Origin: Roseibium sp.
Lineage (GTDB): Bacteria; Pseudomonadota; Alphaproteobacteria; Rhizobiales; Stappiaceae
NCBI GenBank assembly: GCA_017643215.1
Contig: JAEPNV010000004.1
Location: forward strand, 1-64,000
Direction: 5' to 3'
DNA length: 64,000 nt
Numbering within the stretch: position 1 is the stretch's first letter; the number at the start of each line of letters is the position of its first letter. A model generated the notes under the pieces. That model was not told the origin of the DNA, did not search any database, and worked only from the letters and a program-made list of their open reading frames with translations. Position numbers and translations under genes: made by a program. Below are positions 1 to 6,739 of the stretch, piece after piece.

Positions 1-421
1 AACGGCTGCAGACAGCGCGGCCAAATGTGGCCGGCACGCAGGCACGCTTGCGTCCGCCAAGTGTCGGAATTCTTGTTCCTTGCCAAAGCGGATCAAAACC
101 AATCGAAAAATACGACCAGTCCTCTAAAGGCCAGGCGCTCTTCACCCTCTAGGGAAAAGAGTACGAACCGGAAGGTTCGCAAGGCCGGCCGGCCGCCGCG
201 CACTTTTGCGCGCCCCGTCCGGAGCGCAGCCCGAAAGGGCGAACGCGCGTGAGGACAAAACAATCAAGACCAGTCCTCAGAGAAACGACCTCGAGCCGCA
301 AGGCTCGCAAGCACGACCGTGCGCCGCCAAGCGTTTGGCACGCCGTCCGCAGGTTAGGGCCAAGGGCCCGCTCAACCGTGAGGACAAAAGACCAGTTTTA
401 CAAAAAAATCTGTCCTTAGCC
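1..421 (+). other. Structured spacer upstream of 5S rRNA (probable 23S-5S spacer)
   Basis: No credible protein is encoded here. The stretch is rich in small hairpins: CGAACC-GGAA-GGTTCG at 164-179, GCCC-GAAA-GGGC near 230, CGAGCC-GCAA-GGCTCG near 292-307, and two long stems that reuse the same arm (TGAGGAC at 250-256 with GTCCTCA at 273-279; TGAGGACA at 379-386 with TGTCCTTA at 411-418). A structured spacer directly before 5S rRNA fits the 23S-5S transcribed spacer of an rRNA operon. The 23S 3' end is not recognisable and should lie before base 1. Confidence 0.7.
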
Positions 422-539
422 GGCCTGGTGGCCCCAGCGGGGCGCCCCCACCCGATCCCATCCCGAACTCGGCCGTGAAACGCCCCAGCGCCAATGGTAC
501 TTCGTCAAAAGACGCGGGAGAGTAGGTCGCCGCCAGGCC
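422..539 (+). rRNA. rrf: 5S ribosomal RNA
   Basis: The 118-base segment begins GGCCTGGTGG and ends CGCCAGGCC, so the 5' and 3' ends pair as helix I (GGCCTGG with CCAGGCC). It contains the conserved 5S core (CCCGATCCCATCCCGAACTC) and the GAGAGTAGGTCGCCGCCAGG 3' end. Length matches alphaproteobacterial 5S rRNA. It is a component of the large ribosomal subunit. Ends are placed by helix I and may be off by one or two bases. Confidence 0.97.
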
Positions 540-639
540 CGCTAACAACAGAGAAAATAAACTTCAACATCAAGACTTACGCTGTTCCGCCTTCCCCGAC
601 CTGGCGTTTTCTGCGTCCAATGAAACAACATGACATGTC

Positions 640-670
640 CCCCGCCTGTTTGCGCAGCGCGGGGCTTTTT
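640..670 (+). terminator. Rho-independent terminator of the rRNA operon
   Basis: CCCCGC at 640-645 pairs with GCGGGG at 659-664 and is followed by CTTTTT. It lies about 100 bases after the 5S rRNA with no tRNA or gene between, so it is the likely end of the rRNA transcript. Confidence 0.75.
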
Positions 671-713
671 GCGTTTTCCGTTTGAGCGGGCAGGGGCTGA
701 ATAAAAATTCGGC

Positions 714-743
714 TTGACCCCCCACAGGGCGAGTCCCTACGAT
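714..743 (+). promoter_or_regulatory. Sigma70-type promoter for the NMT1-like binding-protein gene
   Basis: TTGACC at 714-719 and TACGAT at 738-743 are separated by 18 bases, a plausible housekeeping promoter with a predicted start near 750. It lies downstream of the rRNA terminator and upstream of the dyad at 747-762, so it is the best candidate for the binding-protein transcript. Inferred from sequence only. Confidence 0.5.
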
Positions 744-746
744 TTC

Positions 747-762
747 TTGACCAAATGGTCAG
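747..762 (+). promoter_or_regulatory. RutR-like operator (TTGACCAAATGGTCAG)
   Basis: The 16-mer contains the perfect dyad TGACC-AAAT-GGTCA. It matches the E. coli RutR consensus as I remember it (TTGACCANNTGGTCAA) at all but the last base. RutR is a TetR-family sensor of uracil/thymine. The site covers the predicted transcription start of a pyrimidine-type transporter gene, and preT-preA lies nearby with a second, weaker copy at 6130-6145. No rutR gene is in the window. The dyad could also form a small RNA hairpin. Confidence 0.6.
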
Positions 763-861
763 AGACCGGTTTGGCTGGGTCCTCCTGCGTTGGCGTGATG
801 GGGAACCAATCGGTCTCGGCCGGACCGCCGAAAGGCGGCCGATGATCGCCGCTTTTTTTTT
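762..861 (+). promoter_or_regulatory. Candidate leader attenuator or riboswitch before the binding-protein gene
   Basis: GAGACCG (762-768) pairs with CGGTCTC (811-817), extended inside by TTGG (771-774) with CCAA (806-809), closing a domain of about 56 bases. Next comes a GNRA-capped hairpin (822-840; CCGCC-GAAA-GGCGG). Its 3' arm is also the 5' arm of a terminator: AAAGGCGGC (831-839) pairs with GCCGCTTTT (848-856), within a run of nine T (853-861). The last two structures cannot coexist, the usual layout of a terminator/antiterminator switch. The start codon follows at 944. I do not see TPP or FMN riboswitch signatures. Confidence 0.5.
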
Positions 862-943
862 GTCGAAAAAAGCATCGCGGTGCGTTGTTTGGCATCGGTC
901 AAGATGAGCGGCCCGACGGGACCGCATAAGAGGGAGTAGGGGA

Positions 944-1939
944 ATGACGTTAAAGAAGACGGTCTGGATGACGGCGGTAAGCGTGCTGGGCGCGGGCTTC
1001 ATCGCAAGCGCCGCGCAAGCGGCCGATGAGTTGACCCTGCAGTTGAAATGGGTCACCCAGGGCCAGTTCGCCGGCTACTACGTGGCAAAGGACAAGGGCT
1101 TTTACGACGAGGAAAACCTCGACATCACGATCAAGCCGGGCGGTCCGGACATTGCGCCGCCGCAAGTGATCGCAGGTGGCGGCGCGGATGTCATCATCGA
1201 CTGGATGCCGTCAGCGCTGGCGTCCCGGGAAAAGGGCGTGCCGCTGGTGAATATCGCCCAGCCCTTCCAGAAATCGGGGATGATGCTGACCTGCCGGAAG
1301 GAGACCGGCATTACCTCGCCGGAAGACTTCCGCGGCAAGACCCTCGGCGTCTGGTTTTTCGGCAATGAATATCCGTTCCTGTCCTGGATGAGCCAGCTTG
1401 GCATTCCGACCGACGGCAGCGACGGCGGCGTCACGGTTCTCAAACAAGGCTTTAACGTCGATCCGCTTTTGCAAAAACAGGCCGATTGCATCTCGACGAT
1501 GACCTATAACGAATACTGGCAGGTGATCGATGCCGGCATCCCGGCCGAGGAACTGGTGGTGTTCAAATACGAGGATCAGGGCGTCGCGACCCTGGAGGAC
1601 GGCCTTTATGTGCTTGAATCGAGCCTGGAAGACCCGGCCATGGTCGACAAACTGGCCCGCTTCGTGCGTGCGTCGATGAAGGGCTGGGCCTACGCGGCCG
1701 AAAACCCGGAAGAGGCCGCGGAGATTGTCCTGGAGAACGATGCCACTGGCGCGCAGACCGAGAAGCATCAAGTGCGGATGGTCGGCGAGATCAACAAGCT
1801 CGTTGCGGATTCCGACGGCAAGCTGGACATGGATGCCTATCAGCGCACCGTCGACACGCTGCTGGCCGGCGGGTCCGATCCGGTGATCACCAAGGCGCCG
1901 GAAGGGGCAACCTCCACGGCAGTGACGGACCAGCTCTAA
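944..1939 (+). CDS. NMT1/THI5-like ABC transporter substrate-binding protein (probable pyrimidine or related N-heterocycle)
   Basis: The 331-residue protein has a Sec signal peptide (residues 1-26, cut after AQA) and the NMT1/THI5-type start of the mature part (LQLKWVTQGQFAGYYVAKDK), seen in binding proteins for thiamine precursors, riboflavin and pyrimidines. It should act in the periplasm and deliver ligand to an ABC permease, but no permease or ATPase gene is adjacent, so it is an orphan binding protein here. The RutR-like operator and nearby preT-preA favour a pyrimidine ligand. A purine or vitamin precursor remains possible. ATG at 944 follows an AGGGAG/AGGGGA purine stretch. Ligand specificity is inference. 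Confidence 0.85.
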   Translation: MTLKKTVWMTAVSVLGAGFIASAAQAADELTLQLKWVTQGQFAGYYVAKDKGFYDEENLDITIKPGGPDIAPPQVIAGGGADVIIDWMPSALASREKGVPLVNIAQPFQKSGMMLTCRKETGITSPEDFRGKTLGVWFFGNEYPFLSWMSQLGIPTDGSDGGVTVLKQGFNVDPLLQKQADCISTMTYNEYWQVIDAGIPAEELVVFKYEDQGVATLEDGLYVLESSLEDPAMVDKLARFVRASMKGWAYAAENPEEAAEIVLENDATGAQTEKHQVRMVGEINKLVADSDGKLDMDAYQRTVDTLLAGGSDPVITKAPEGATSTAVTDQL

Positions 1940-1971
1940 CCGCTGAAAGACCAACTGATCTGTAGCGCGTC

Positions 1972-2039
1972 ATGCTCGGGCAACGTCCCGAGCATCCACA
2001 AGCCGATGAAATATCAGGGTCCTCGGGACGTTGCCCGAG
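1972..2039. repeat. Nested inverted repeat after the binding-protein gene
   Basis: Arm 1 (1975-1992, CTCGGGCAACGTCCCGAG) and arm 2 (2022-2039) are perfect 18-base inverted copies separated by 29 bases. Each arm is also a hairpin by itself; arm 1 extends to ATGCTCGGG/CCCGAGCAT at 1972-1995. It can fold as one long stem or two short hairpins. It may stabilise the mRNA 3' end or be a small dispersed palindromic element. I found no second copy in the window. Confidence 0.7.
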
Positions 2040-2077
2040 AACGACGCTGCGTAGCAAAAAGACTATCGGCAAGCGAA

Positions 2078-2102
2078 GGCCGCCCGGTGGGGCGGCCTTT
2101 TT
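2078..2102. terminator. Bidirectional terminator between convergent genes
   Basis: GGCCGCCC (2078-2085), loop GGTG, GGGCGGCC (2090-2097) and TTTTT follow the binding-protein gene. The same stem can serve the convergent adhP gene ending at 2121. Confidence 0.85.
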
Positions 2103-2120
2103 GTGCTCTCTGCCGGTTGA

Positions 2121-3140
2121 TCAGATCCGCATCACGACCCGGCCGTCAATGGCGCCGGCGCGCATGTGATCAAAGATGGCGTTGATGTTGTCGAGGCTGT
2201 CTTCGCTGTAGTGGGAGGCGACCTTGCCTTCTGCGGCGAATTGCAGCGATTCGGCAAGGTCGTTGCGGGTCCCGACAATGGAGCCGCGGATCGTCTTGCG
2301 GGTCAGCACCGTGTCGAAGATCGGCAGCGGGAAGTCGCCGGGCGGCAGGCCGACCAGGCTCATGGTGCCGCCGCGGCCGAGCATGTGAAAGCCTTGGGAA
2401 AAGGATGTGGTAGACACGGCCGTGACCAAAACGCCGTTGGCCCCGCCCCCCTTTTGCATTGCGGCGACCGGATCTTGTGAGGCTGCATTGATGGTCATGT
2501 CCGCGCCAAGGCTCTTGGCGAGCGCCAGTTTGCTGTCGGCAATGTCGACGGCCACCACATGGAGGCCCATGGCCTTGGCGTATTGGACCGCCATGTGCCC
2601 AAGGCCGCCAATACCGATGATCGCCACCGTGTCGCCCGGCCGTGTATCGGTTTCCTTGAGGCCTTTGTAGACCGTGACGCCGGCGCACAGGATCGGCGCG
2701 GCGGGCGCGAACTCCAGATTGTCCGGCAAATGGCCGACATAATCGGGATCGGCCAGCACGTATTCGGCAAAGCCGCCATTGACCGAATAGCCGGTGTTCT
2801 GCTGGTCCGTGCACAGCGTTTCCCAGCCGCCAACACAGTGCCGGCAATGGCCGCAGGCGGTATGCAGCCAGGGAATCCCCACCCGGTCGCCCTCCTTGAC
2901 CGATGTCACCCCGCTGCCGACCTCTGCCACCACGCCAACGCCTTCATGCCCTGGAATGAAGGGCGGCGCCGGTTTCACGGGCCAGTCGCCTTCCGCGGCG
3001 TGCAGGTCCGTGTGGCAGACGCCGGAGGCCTCGATCTTGACAACGATTTTTCCCGGTTGTGCCGATGGCCTGGGCACTGACGATACATCGAGCGGCGCCC
3101 CGAACGCGCGCACAACCGCAGCTTTCATCTCACTTGCCAT
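2121..3140 (-). CDS. adhP: Zinc-dependent alcohol dehydrogenase, AdhP type
   Basis: The 339-residue medium-chain dehydrogenase oxidises primary alcohols to aldehydes with NAD+, or runs in reverse. Catalytic zinc ligands are visible as Cys42 and His65 (GHEGVG), and the structural zinc site as Cys96, Cys99, Cys102 and Cys110. The nucleotide-binding motif is GIGGLG. Length matches bacterial AdhP. ATG at 3140 is preceded by GGAGGA at good spacing. It sits alone between the binding-protein gene and preA; the 210-base gap before it has its own dyads, so it is probably transcribed separately. A link to pyrimidine breakdown, such as aldehyde handling, is only a guess. Confidence 0.93.
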   Translation of the reverse strand: MASEMKAAVVRAFGAPLDVSSVPRPSAQPGKIVVKIEASGVCHTDLHAAEGDWPVKPAPPFIPGHEGVGVVAEVGSGVTSVKEGDRVGIPWLHTACGHCRHCVGGWETLCTDQQNTGYSVNGGFAEYVLADPDYVGHLPDNLEFAPAAPILCAGVTVYKGLKETDTRPGDTVAIIGIGGLGHMAVQYAKAMGLHVVAVDIADSKLALAKSLGADMTINAASQDPVAAMQKGGGANGVLVTAVSTTSFSQGFHMLGRGGTMSLVGLPPGDFPLPIFDTVLTRKTIRGSIVGTRNDLAESLQFAAEGKVASHYSEDSLDNINAIFDHMRAGAIDGRVVMRI

Positions 3141-3203
3141 TCCGTCCTCCGTCTACCGTGGGTCAGTGCCGCCAGTCGCGCGGGTCTATGGGTCGCGAAA
3201 GTG

Positions 3204-3218
3204 GTCATGACACTGTCA
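3204..3218. promoter_or_regulatory. Overlapping dyads upstream of adhP
   Basis: GTCATGAC (3204-3211) overlaps TGACA-C-TGTCA (3208-3218), about 65 bases before the adhP start codon. Two overlapping perfect palindromes in a promoter region suggest a repressor or activator site. The regulator is not known. Confidence 0.35.
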
Positions 3219-3350
3219 TATTTGACGGTATTCGGAGTCCTTCGCCGGATTATGACCGCGGAGCCGGCCGGGAGCTAAAATAAGGCCCCAGCGACAATTC
3301 GTCGCCAGCGCCGTAAGAAATACAACTTTAACGGACCGCGCGCTGACGGA

Positions 3351-4661
3351 TTATTCGGCCGCTTCGCGCGCCATCGGGTTGTTTGGATGGGTCGTCCAGT
3401 TGGCGTAATCCGCCACAACAGGCATTTTGGTGCGCGGATCGGTGCTGCCCGCGGCCATCGGCTCCATGGTGATGCAATCCTCGACCGGGCAGACATTCAC
3501 ACACAAATTGCAGCCGACGCACTCGGCATCGATCACCTCATACATCCGCTCGCCGTTGACCATGTTTGTGATCGCCTGGTGGGACGTGTCCTCGCAGGCA
3601 ATGTGGCAGCGGCCGCATTTGATGCAAAGGTCCTGATTGATCTTGGCCTTGGCGATGTAGTTGAGATTGAGATGCTGCCAGTCGGAACAGTTCGGCACCG
3701 CCCTGCCGACGATCTCGTCGACGGACGCATAACCGGCGCTGTCCATCCAGTCACTCAGACCCTCGATCATGTCCTGAACGACCTTGAAGCCGTAGGTCAT
3801 GGCCGCGGTGCAGACCTGGACATTGCCGGCGCCAAGCGCCATGAACTCGGCCGCATCGCGCCAGGTCGAAATGCCGCCGATGCCGGAAATCGGCAGGCCA
3901 TGTGTCGCCGGATCACGGGCGATTTCCGCCACCATGTTGAGCGCGATCGGCTTGACGGCCGGGCCGCAATAGCCGCCATGGGCGCCCTTGCCGTCGATCG
4001 TCGGCGTTGGTGCCATCGCGTCGAGATCGACGCCGACGATCGAGTTGATGGTGTTGATCAAGGACACCGCGTCGGCGCCGCCCGCATTTGCCGCCTGGGC
4101 GGGTTTGCGGATATAGGTGATGTTCGGCGTCAGTTTCACGATCACCGGCATGCGCGTGTGTTTTTTGCACCAGCGGGTGACCATTTCGATGTATTCCGGC
4201 ACCTGGCCCACCGCCGAGCCCATGCCGCGCTCGCTCATGCCATGCGGACAGCCGAAATTCAGTTCCACCCCGTCGGCGTCCGTGTCCTCGACCTTCTTGA
4301 GAATGTCGATCCAGTTCCGCTCCTCGCACGGGACCATCAGCGACACGACCATCGCCCGATCCGGCCACTCGCGCTTGACCTTCTTGATCTCCTGAAGGTT
4401 CACTTCCAGCGGCCGGTCGGTGATCAGCTCGATGTTGTTGAAGCCGATCAGATGCCGGTCCTTGCCGTGAATGGCGCCGTAGCGGGGTCCGTTGACATTC
4501 ACGATCGCCGGATCCTCGCCGAGCGTTTTCCAGACGACGCCGCCCCAGCCGGCCTGAAAGGCGCGAACGACATTGTACTCCTTGTCCGTCGGCGGGGCCG
4601 AGGCCAGCCAGAACGGATTGGGGGATTTGATTCCGATGAAGTTTGAACGCAGATCAACCAT
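3351..4661 (-). CDS. preA: NAD-dependent dihydropyrimidine dehydrogenase subunit PreA
   Basis: The 436-residue subunit reduces uracil and thymine to 5,6-dihydro forms with FMN, the first step of reductive pyrimidine degradation. The dihydroorotate-dehydrogenase-type barrel fills the first ~320 residues, with the CPHGMSERGMG loop (138-148). Two [4Fe-4S] sites lie at Cys346/349/352/356 and Cys381/384/387/391. It works with PreT, encoded 25 bases upstream in the same operon. ATG at 4661 follows GGAG. At the place where mammalian DPD carries its active-site Cys, as I recall the alignment, this protein has Val151. The genes for later steps (dihydropyrimidinase, beta-ureidopropionase) are not in the window. 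Confidence 0.95.
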   Translation of the reverse strand: MVDLRSNFIGIKSPNPFWLASAPPTDKEYNVVRAFQAGWGGVVWKTLGEDPAIVNVNGPRYGAIHGKDRHLIGFNNIELITDRPLEVNLQEIKKVKREWPDRAMVVSLMVPCEERNWIDILKKVEDTDADGVELNFGCPHGMSERGMGSAVGQVPEYIEMVTRWCKKHTRMPVIVKLTPNITYIRKPAQAANAGGADAVSLINTINSIVGVDLDAMAPTPTIDGKGAHGGYCGPAVKPIALNMVAEIARDPATHGLPISGIGGISTWRDAAEFMALGAGNVQVCTAAMTYGFKVVQDMIEGLSDWMDSAGYASVDEIVGRAVPNCSDWQHLNLNYIAKAKINQDLCIKCGRCHIACEDTSHQAITNMVNGERMYEVIDAECVGCNLCVNVCPVEDCITMEPMAAGSTDPRTKMPVVADYANWTTHPNNPMAREAAE

Positions 4662-4686
4662 GACAGGATCTCCAGAATTCCAGGGG

Positions 4687-6042
4687 TCAGGCGCTGATTG
4701 CGCGGTGAATGGCAGCCGCGGCGATCTTGCCGTCCTCGACCGCGGCGACGGTCAGATCTTCTCCGCCCAGGATACAATCGCCGCCGGCCCATACGTCGGG
4801 CAGGCTGGTCCTGCGGTCGGCATCGACCACGAGGCGCCCGCGATCGAGTTCGATCGTAGCGCCCGAGCCGTTCAGATCGGCCGGAACGAGGGTCTGCCCC
4901 ACGGCCTTGAACACCATGTCGGCGGCAAGGGTGACGGTTTCGCCGGTGCCGGCCAGCTGTCCGTTTTCGTCGCGGGTGCGTTCCAGCTCGATCGCCGTGA
5001 CATGGTCGTTTTCCGCGACCAGGCTTTTGGGCTGCGCCCAGGTCATGATCTTGACGCCGCTGGTCTGCGCCAGGTGCTGTTCAAATTCGCTGGCATTCAT
5101 CCGGTCCTGGCCGCGGCGATAGGCGATGGTGACATCCTCCGCGCCGAGCAACCGTGTTTGAACGGCGATATCGACCGCCGTCATGCCGCCGCCGATGACC
5201 ACGACACGGCGGCCGACGGGAAGGCTTCCGTAGTCGCCCGTCTGGCGGAGATCGGCGATGAAATCGACGGCATTCAAGACACCGTCCTTCTGCTCGTTTT
5301 CAAGGCCAAGAGCATTGACGCCGCCAAGGCCGATGCCAAGGAACACGGCATCGTAGGAGGCCCGCAACTCCGCCAAATCAAGATTGTCCCCGAGCTTCAT
5401 GCCGGTTTTCAGCTCGATACCGCCAATGGACAGGACAAATTCGACCTCGCGGGCCGCGAAATTGTCGACGGTCTTGTAGGTGGCGATGCCGAATTCGTTG
5501 AGGCCGCCGGGTTTTTCGCGCGCATCGAAGAGATCGACGGCGTGGCCCTCGACGGCGAGCGCATGCGCGCAGGCAAGCCCGGCCGGTCCCGCGCCAACAA
5601 CGGCGATCTTTTTGCCCGTGGGCTCCTTGCGGGCAAAGGGCGTTGTGTCGTGATGGGCCATGTAGTGATCGGTGGCGTAGCGCTGAAGCTGCCCGATCTT
5701 GACCGGTTTGCCCTCTGCGACTTCCCGCACGCAAACCTGTTCGCACAGGGTCTCGGTCGGACAGACACGCGCGCACATCCCGCCGAGGATGTTCTGGTCG
5801 AAGATCGTTTTGGCCGACCCGGTCGGGTTGCCGGTTGAAATCTGCCGGATGAACTGCGGAATATCGATGCTGGTCGGACAGGCCTGCACGCACGGCGCGT
5901 CGTAGCAGAAATAGCACCGGTCCGCCTCCACAGTCGCTTCATGTTGGTCGAGAAGCGGGTGCAGATCGGAAAAGTTACGTGCGTATTCCTCGTCGGACAG
6001 ACGCCCTGAGGCAACGTCAGCGGCGGCGTTCGTTTGGGTCAT
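4687..6042 (-). CDS. preT: Dihydropyrimidine dehydrogenase subunit PreT (FAD/NAD(P)H oxidoreductase)
   Basis: The 451-residue electron-input subunit takes electrons from NAD(P)H through FAD and passes them to PreA. The N-terminal helical Fe-S region has Cys43/46/51/55 and Cys90/94/100/104. The FAD motif VVGAGPAGLA is near 147-156, and a second dinucleotide motif (VVIGGGMTAVDIA) sits near 275-290, as in GltD/DPD N-terminal domains. I chose ATG at 6042 (GGAGG six bases upstream) over a TTG one codon earlier. It is the first gene of preT-preA; the A+T-rich region before it holds a weaker RutR-like dyad at 6130-6145. Confidence 0.95.
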   Translation of the reverse strand: MTQTNAAADVASGRLSDEEYARNFSDLHPLLDQHEATVEADRCYFCYDAPCVQACPTSIDIPQFIRQISTGNPTGSAKTIFDQNILGGMCARVCPTETLCEQVCVREVAEGKPVKIGQLQRYATDHYMAHHDTTPFARKEPTGKKIAVVGAGPAGLACAHALAVEGHAVDLFDAREKPGGLNEFGIATYKTVDNFAAREVEFVLSIGGIELKTGMKLGDNLDLAELRASYDAVFLGIGLGGVNALGLENEQKDGVLNAVDFIADLRQTGDYGSLPVGRRVVVIGGGMTAVDIAVQTRLLGAEDVTIAYRRGQDRMNASEFEQHLAQTSGVKIMTWAQPKSLVAENDHVTAIELERTRDENGQLAGTGETVTLAADMVFKAVGQTLVPADLNGSGATIELDRGRLVVDADRRTSLPDVWAGGDCILGGEDLTVAAVEDGKIAAAAIHRAISA

Positions 6043-6129
6043 CAAGGGCCTCCGGAAGTAAGGCGATTGGATTTATTTCTGTGTCCACCTCATGAGATGT
6101 GCGGACTGTCTGAAACATTGGAAAAAAAT

Positions 6130-6145
6130 TTGAACAATTAGTCAA
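6130..6145 (-). promoter_or_regulatory. Degenerate RutR-like dyad upstream of preT
   Basis: TTGAACAATTAGTCAA matches the remembered RutR consensus TTGACCANNTGGTCAA at 12 of 14 fixed positions, with the two mismatches placed symmetrically. It lies in the A+T-rich promoter region about 90 bases before preT. The remaining gap (6146-6333) shows nothing else I can support. Confidence 0.4.
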
Positions 6146-6333
6146 ATATTTTCCGCAAGCAAAGAAATATGACTATGAAATTCAAGAATTAATTGTGTTG
6201 AGGATCAATCGATTAGGTGAGTTTTACGCTTTGCTGAAATTCGCGGCACCGTGCGAAATCACAAGCCAATCCAGCGCAAAGCCGGGGCGGCGGCGTAGTC
6301 CGGCAGACTTGGCGAACCAGATTTTGAAAGAAA

Positions 6334-6603
6334 TCAGGACGGCCGACGAAAGGCGATCACATTGCCCGCGCGCGGCGCAAGATGCGCACCGGCCGATGCC
6401 CTGCGAGCGGATGCGCGGGCCAGCAGGACAGTGATGCTCATCACAACAAGCGTCACGGGCCAAACCGCGCACGCGATCAAAGTGGCCGCAAGGCGCGCGG
6501 GTGTGCTGCGTCCCGTATCAACGAGTTCGGCGGCGGAAAACACCAGAAAGACCAATGCGATCAAGCTATGAACCGCCAAATACACCAGCAGGATCGTTGC
6601 CAT
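6334..6603 (-). CDS. Small two-helix membrane protein, function unknown
   Basis: The 89-residue product has two strong hydrophobic segments (about residues 3-27 and 37-62) and a basic tail (RASARRASAG..., ending FRRPS), so it should sit in the inner membrane with a cytoplasmic positive tail. I do not recognise the family. No strong ribosome-binding site precedes ATG at 6603. A perfect TTAA-N7-TTAAC site lies 19 bases upstream, suggesting cell-cycle (CtrA) control. It could be a spurious reading frame, but two clean membrane helices argue for a real gene. Confidence 0.5.
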   Translation of the reverse strand: MATILLVYLAVHSLIALVFLVFSAAELVDTGRSTPARLAATLIACAVWPVTLVVMSITVLLARASARRASAGAHLAPRAGNVIAFRRPS

Positions 6604-6621
6604 GGCTGAAGGCCGTAAGAA

Positions 6622-6636
6622 TTAAGGTCTCGTTAA
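6622..6636 (-). promoter_or_regulatory. CtrA-type box (TTAA-N7-TTAA)
   Basis: TTAA (6622-6625), seven bases, TTAA (6633-6636) followed by C reproduces the alphaproteobacterial CtrA consensus exactly. It overlaps a perfect 12-base palindrome GTTAACGTTAAC at 6632-6643. The site is directly upstream of the small membrane protein gene. The rest of 6644-6739 holds nothing I can name. Confidence 0.5.
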
Positions 6637-6739
6637 CGTTAACCCAGTGTGTCACAGGCACGCGCTCGGGACAACACTTGCGCCAGATAGTCTGACCGGC
6701 CGGTTGGGGACCAAATCATTTTCATCTGCAAGGCCACGG

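Noticed and set aside
48-478. Short open frames in the rRNA spacer and 5S region
   Set aside because: They overlap structured RNA and 5S rRNA and encode Arg/Lys-rich low-complexity peptides.
540-700. tRNA-fMet after 5S rRNA, common in this class
   Set aside because: No cloverleaf or GTTCGAATC-like T-arm is seen before the terminator at 640.
700-943. TPP or FMN riboswitch before the NMT1-type gene
   Set aside because: The conserved CTGAGA/ACCTGATCTGG (TPP) and FMN core elements are not present. The structure is reported as an unassigned leader instead.
3387-5838. Long plus-strand open frames (over 400 codons each) opposite preA and preT
   Set aside because: They are antisense to clearly coding genes with full Fe-S and FAD motifs; their products are Arg/His-rich and show no family pattern. 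High G+C lowers antisense stop frequency.
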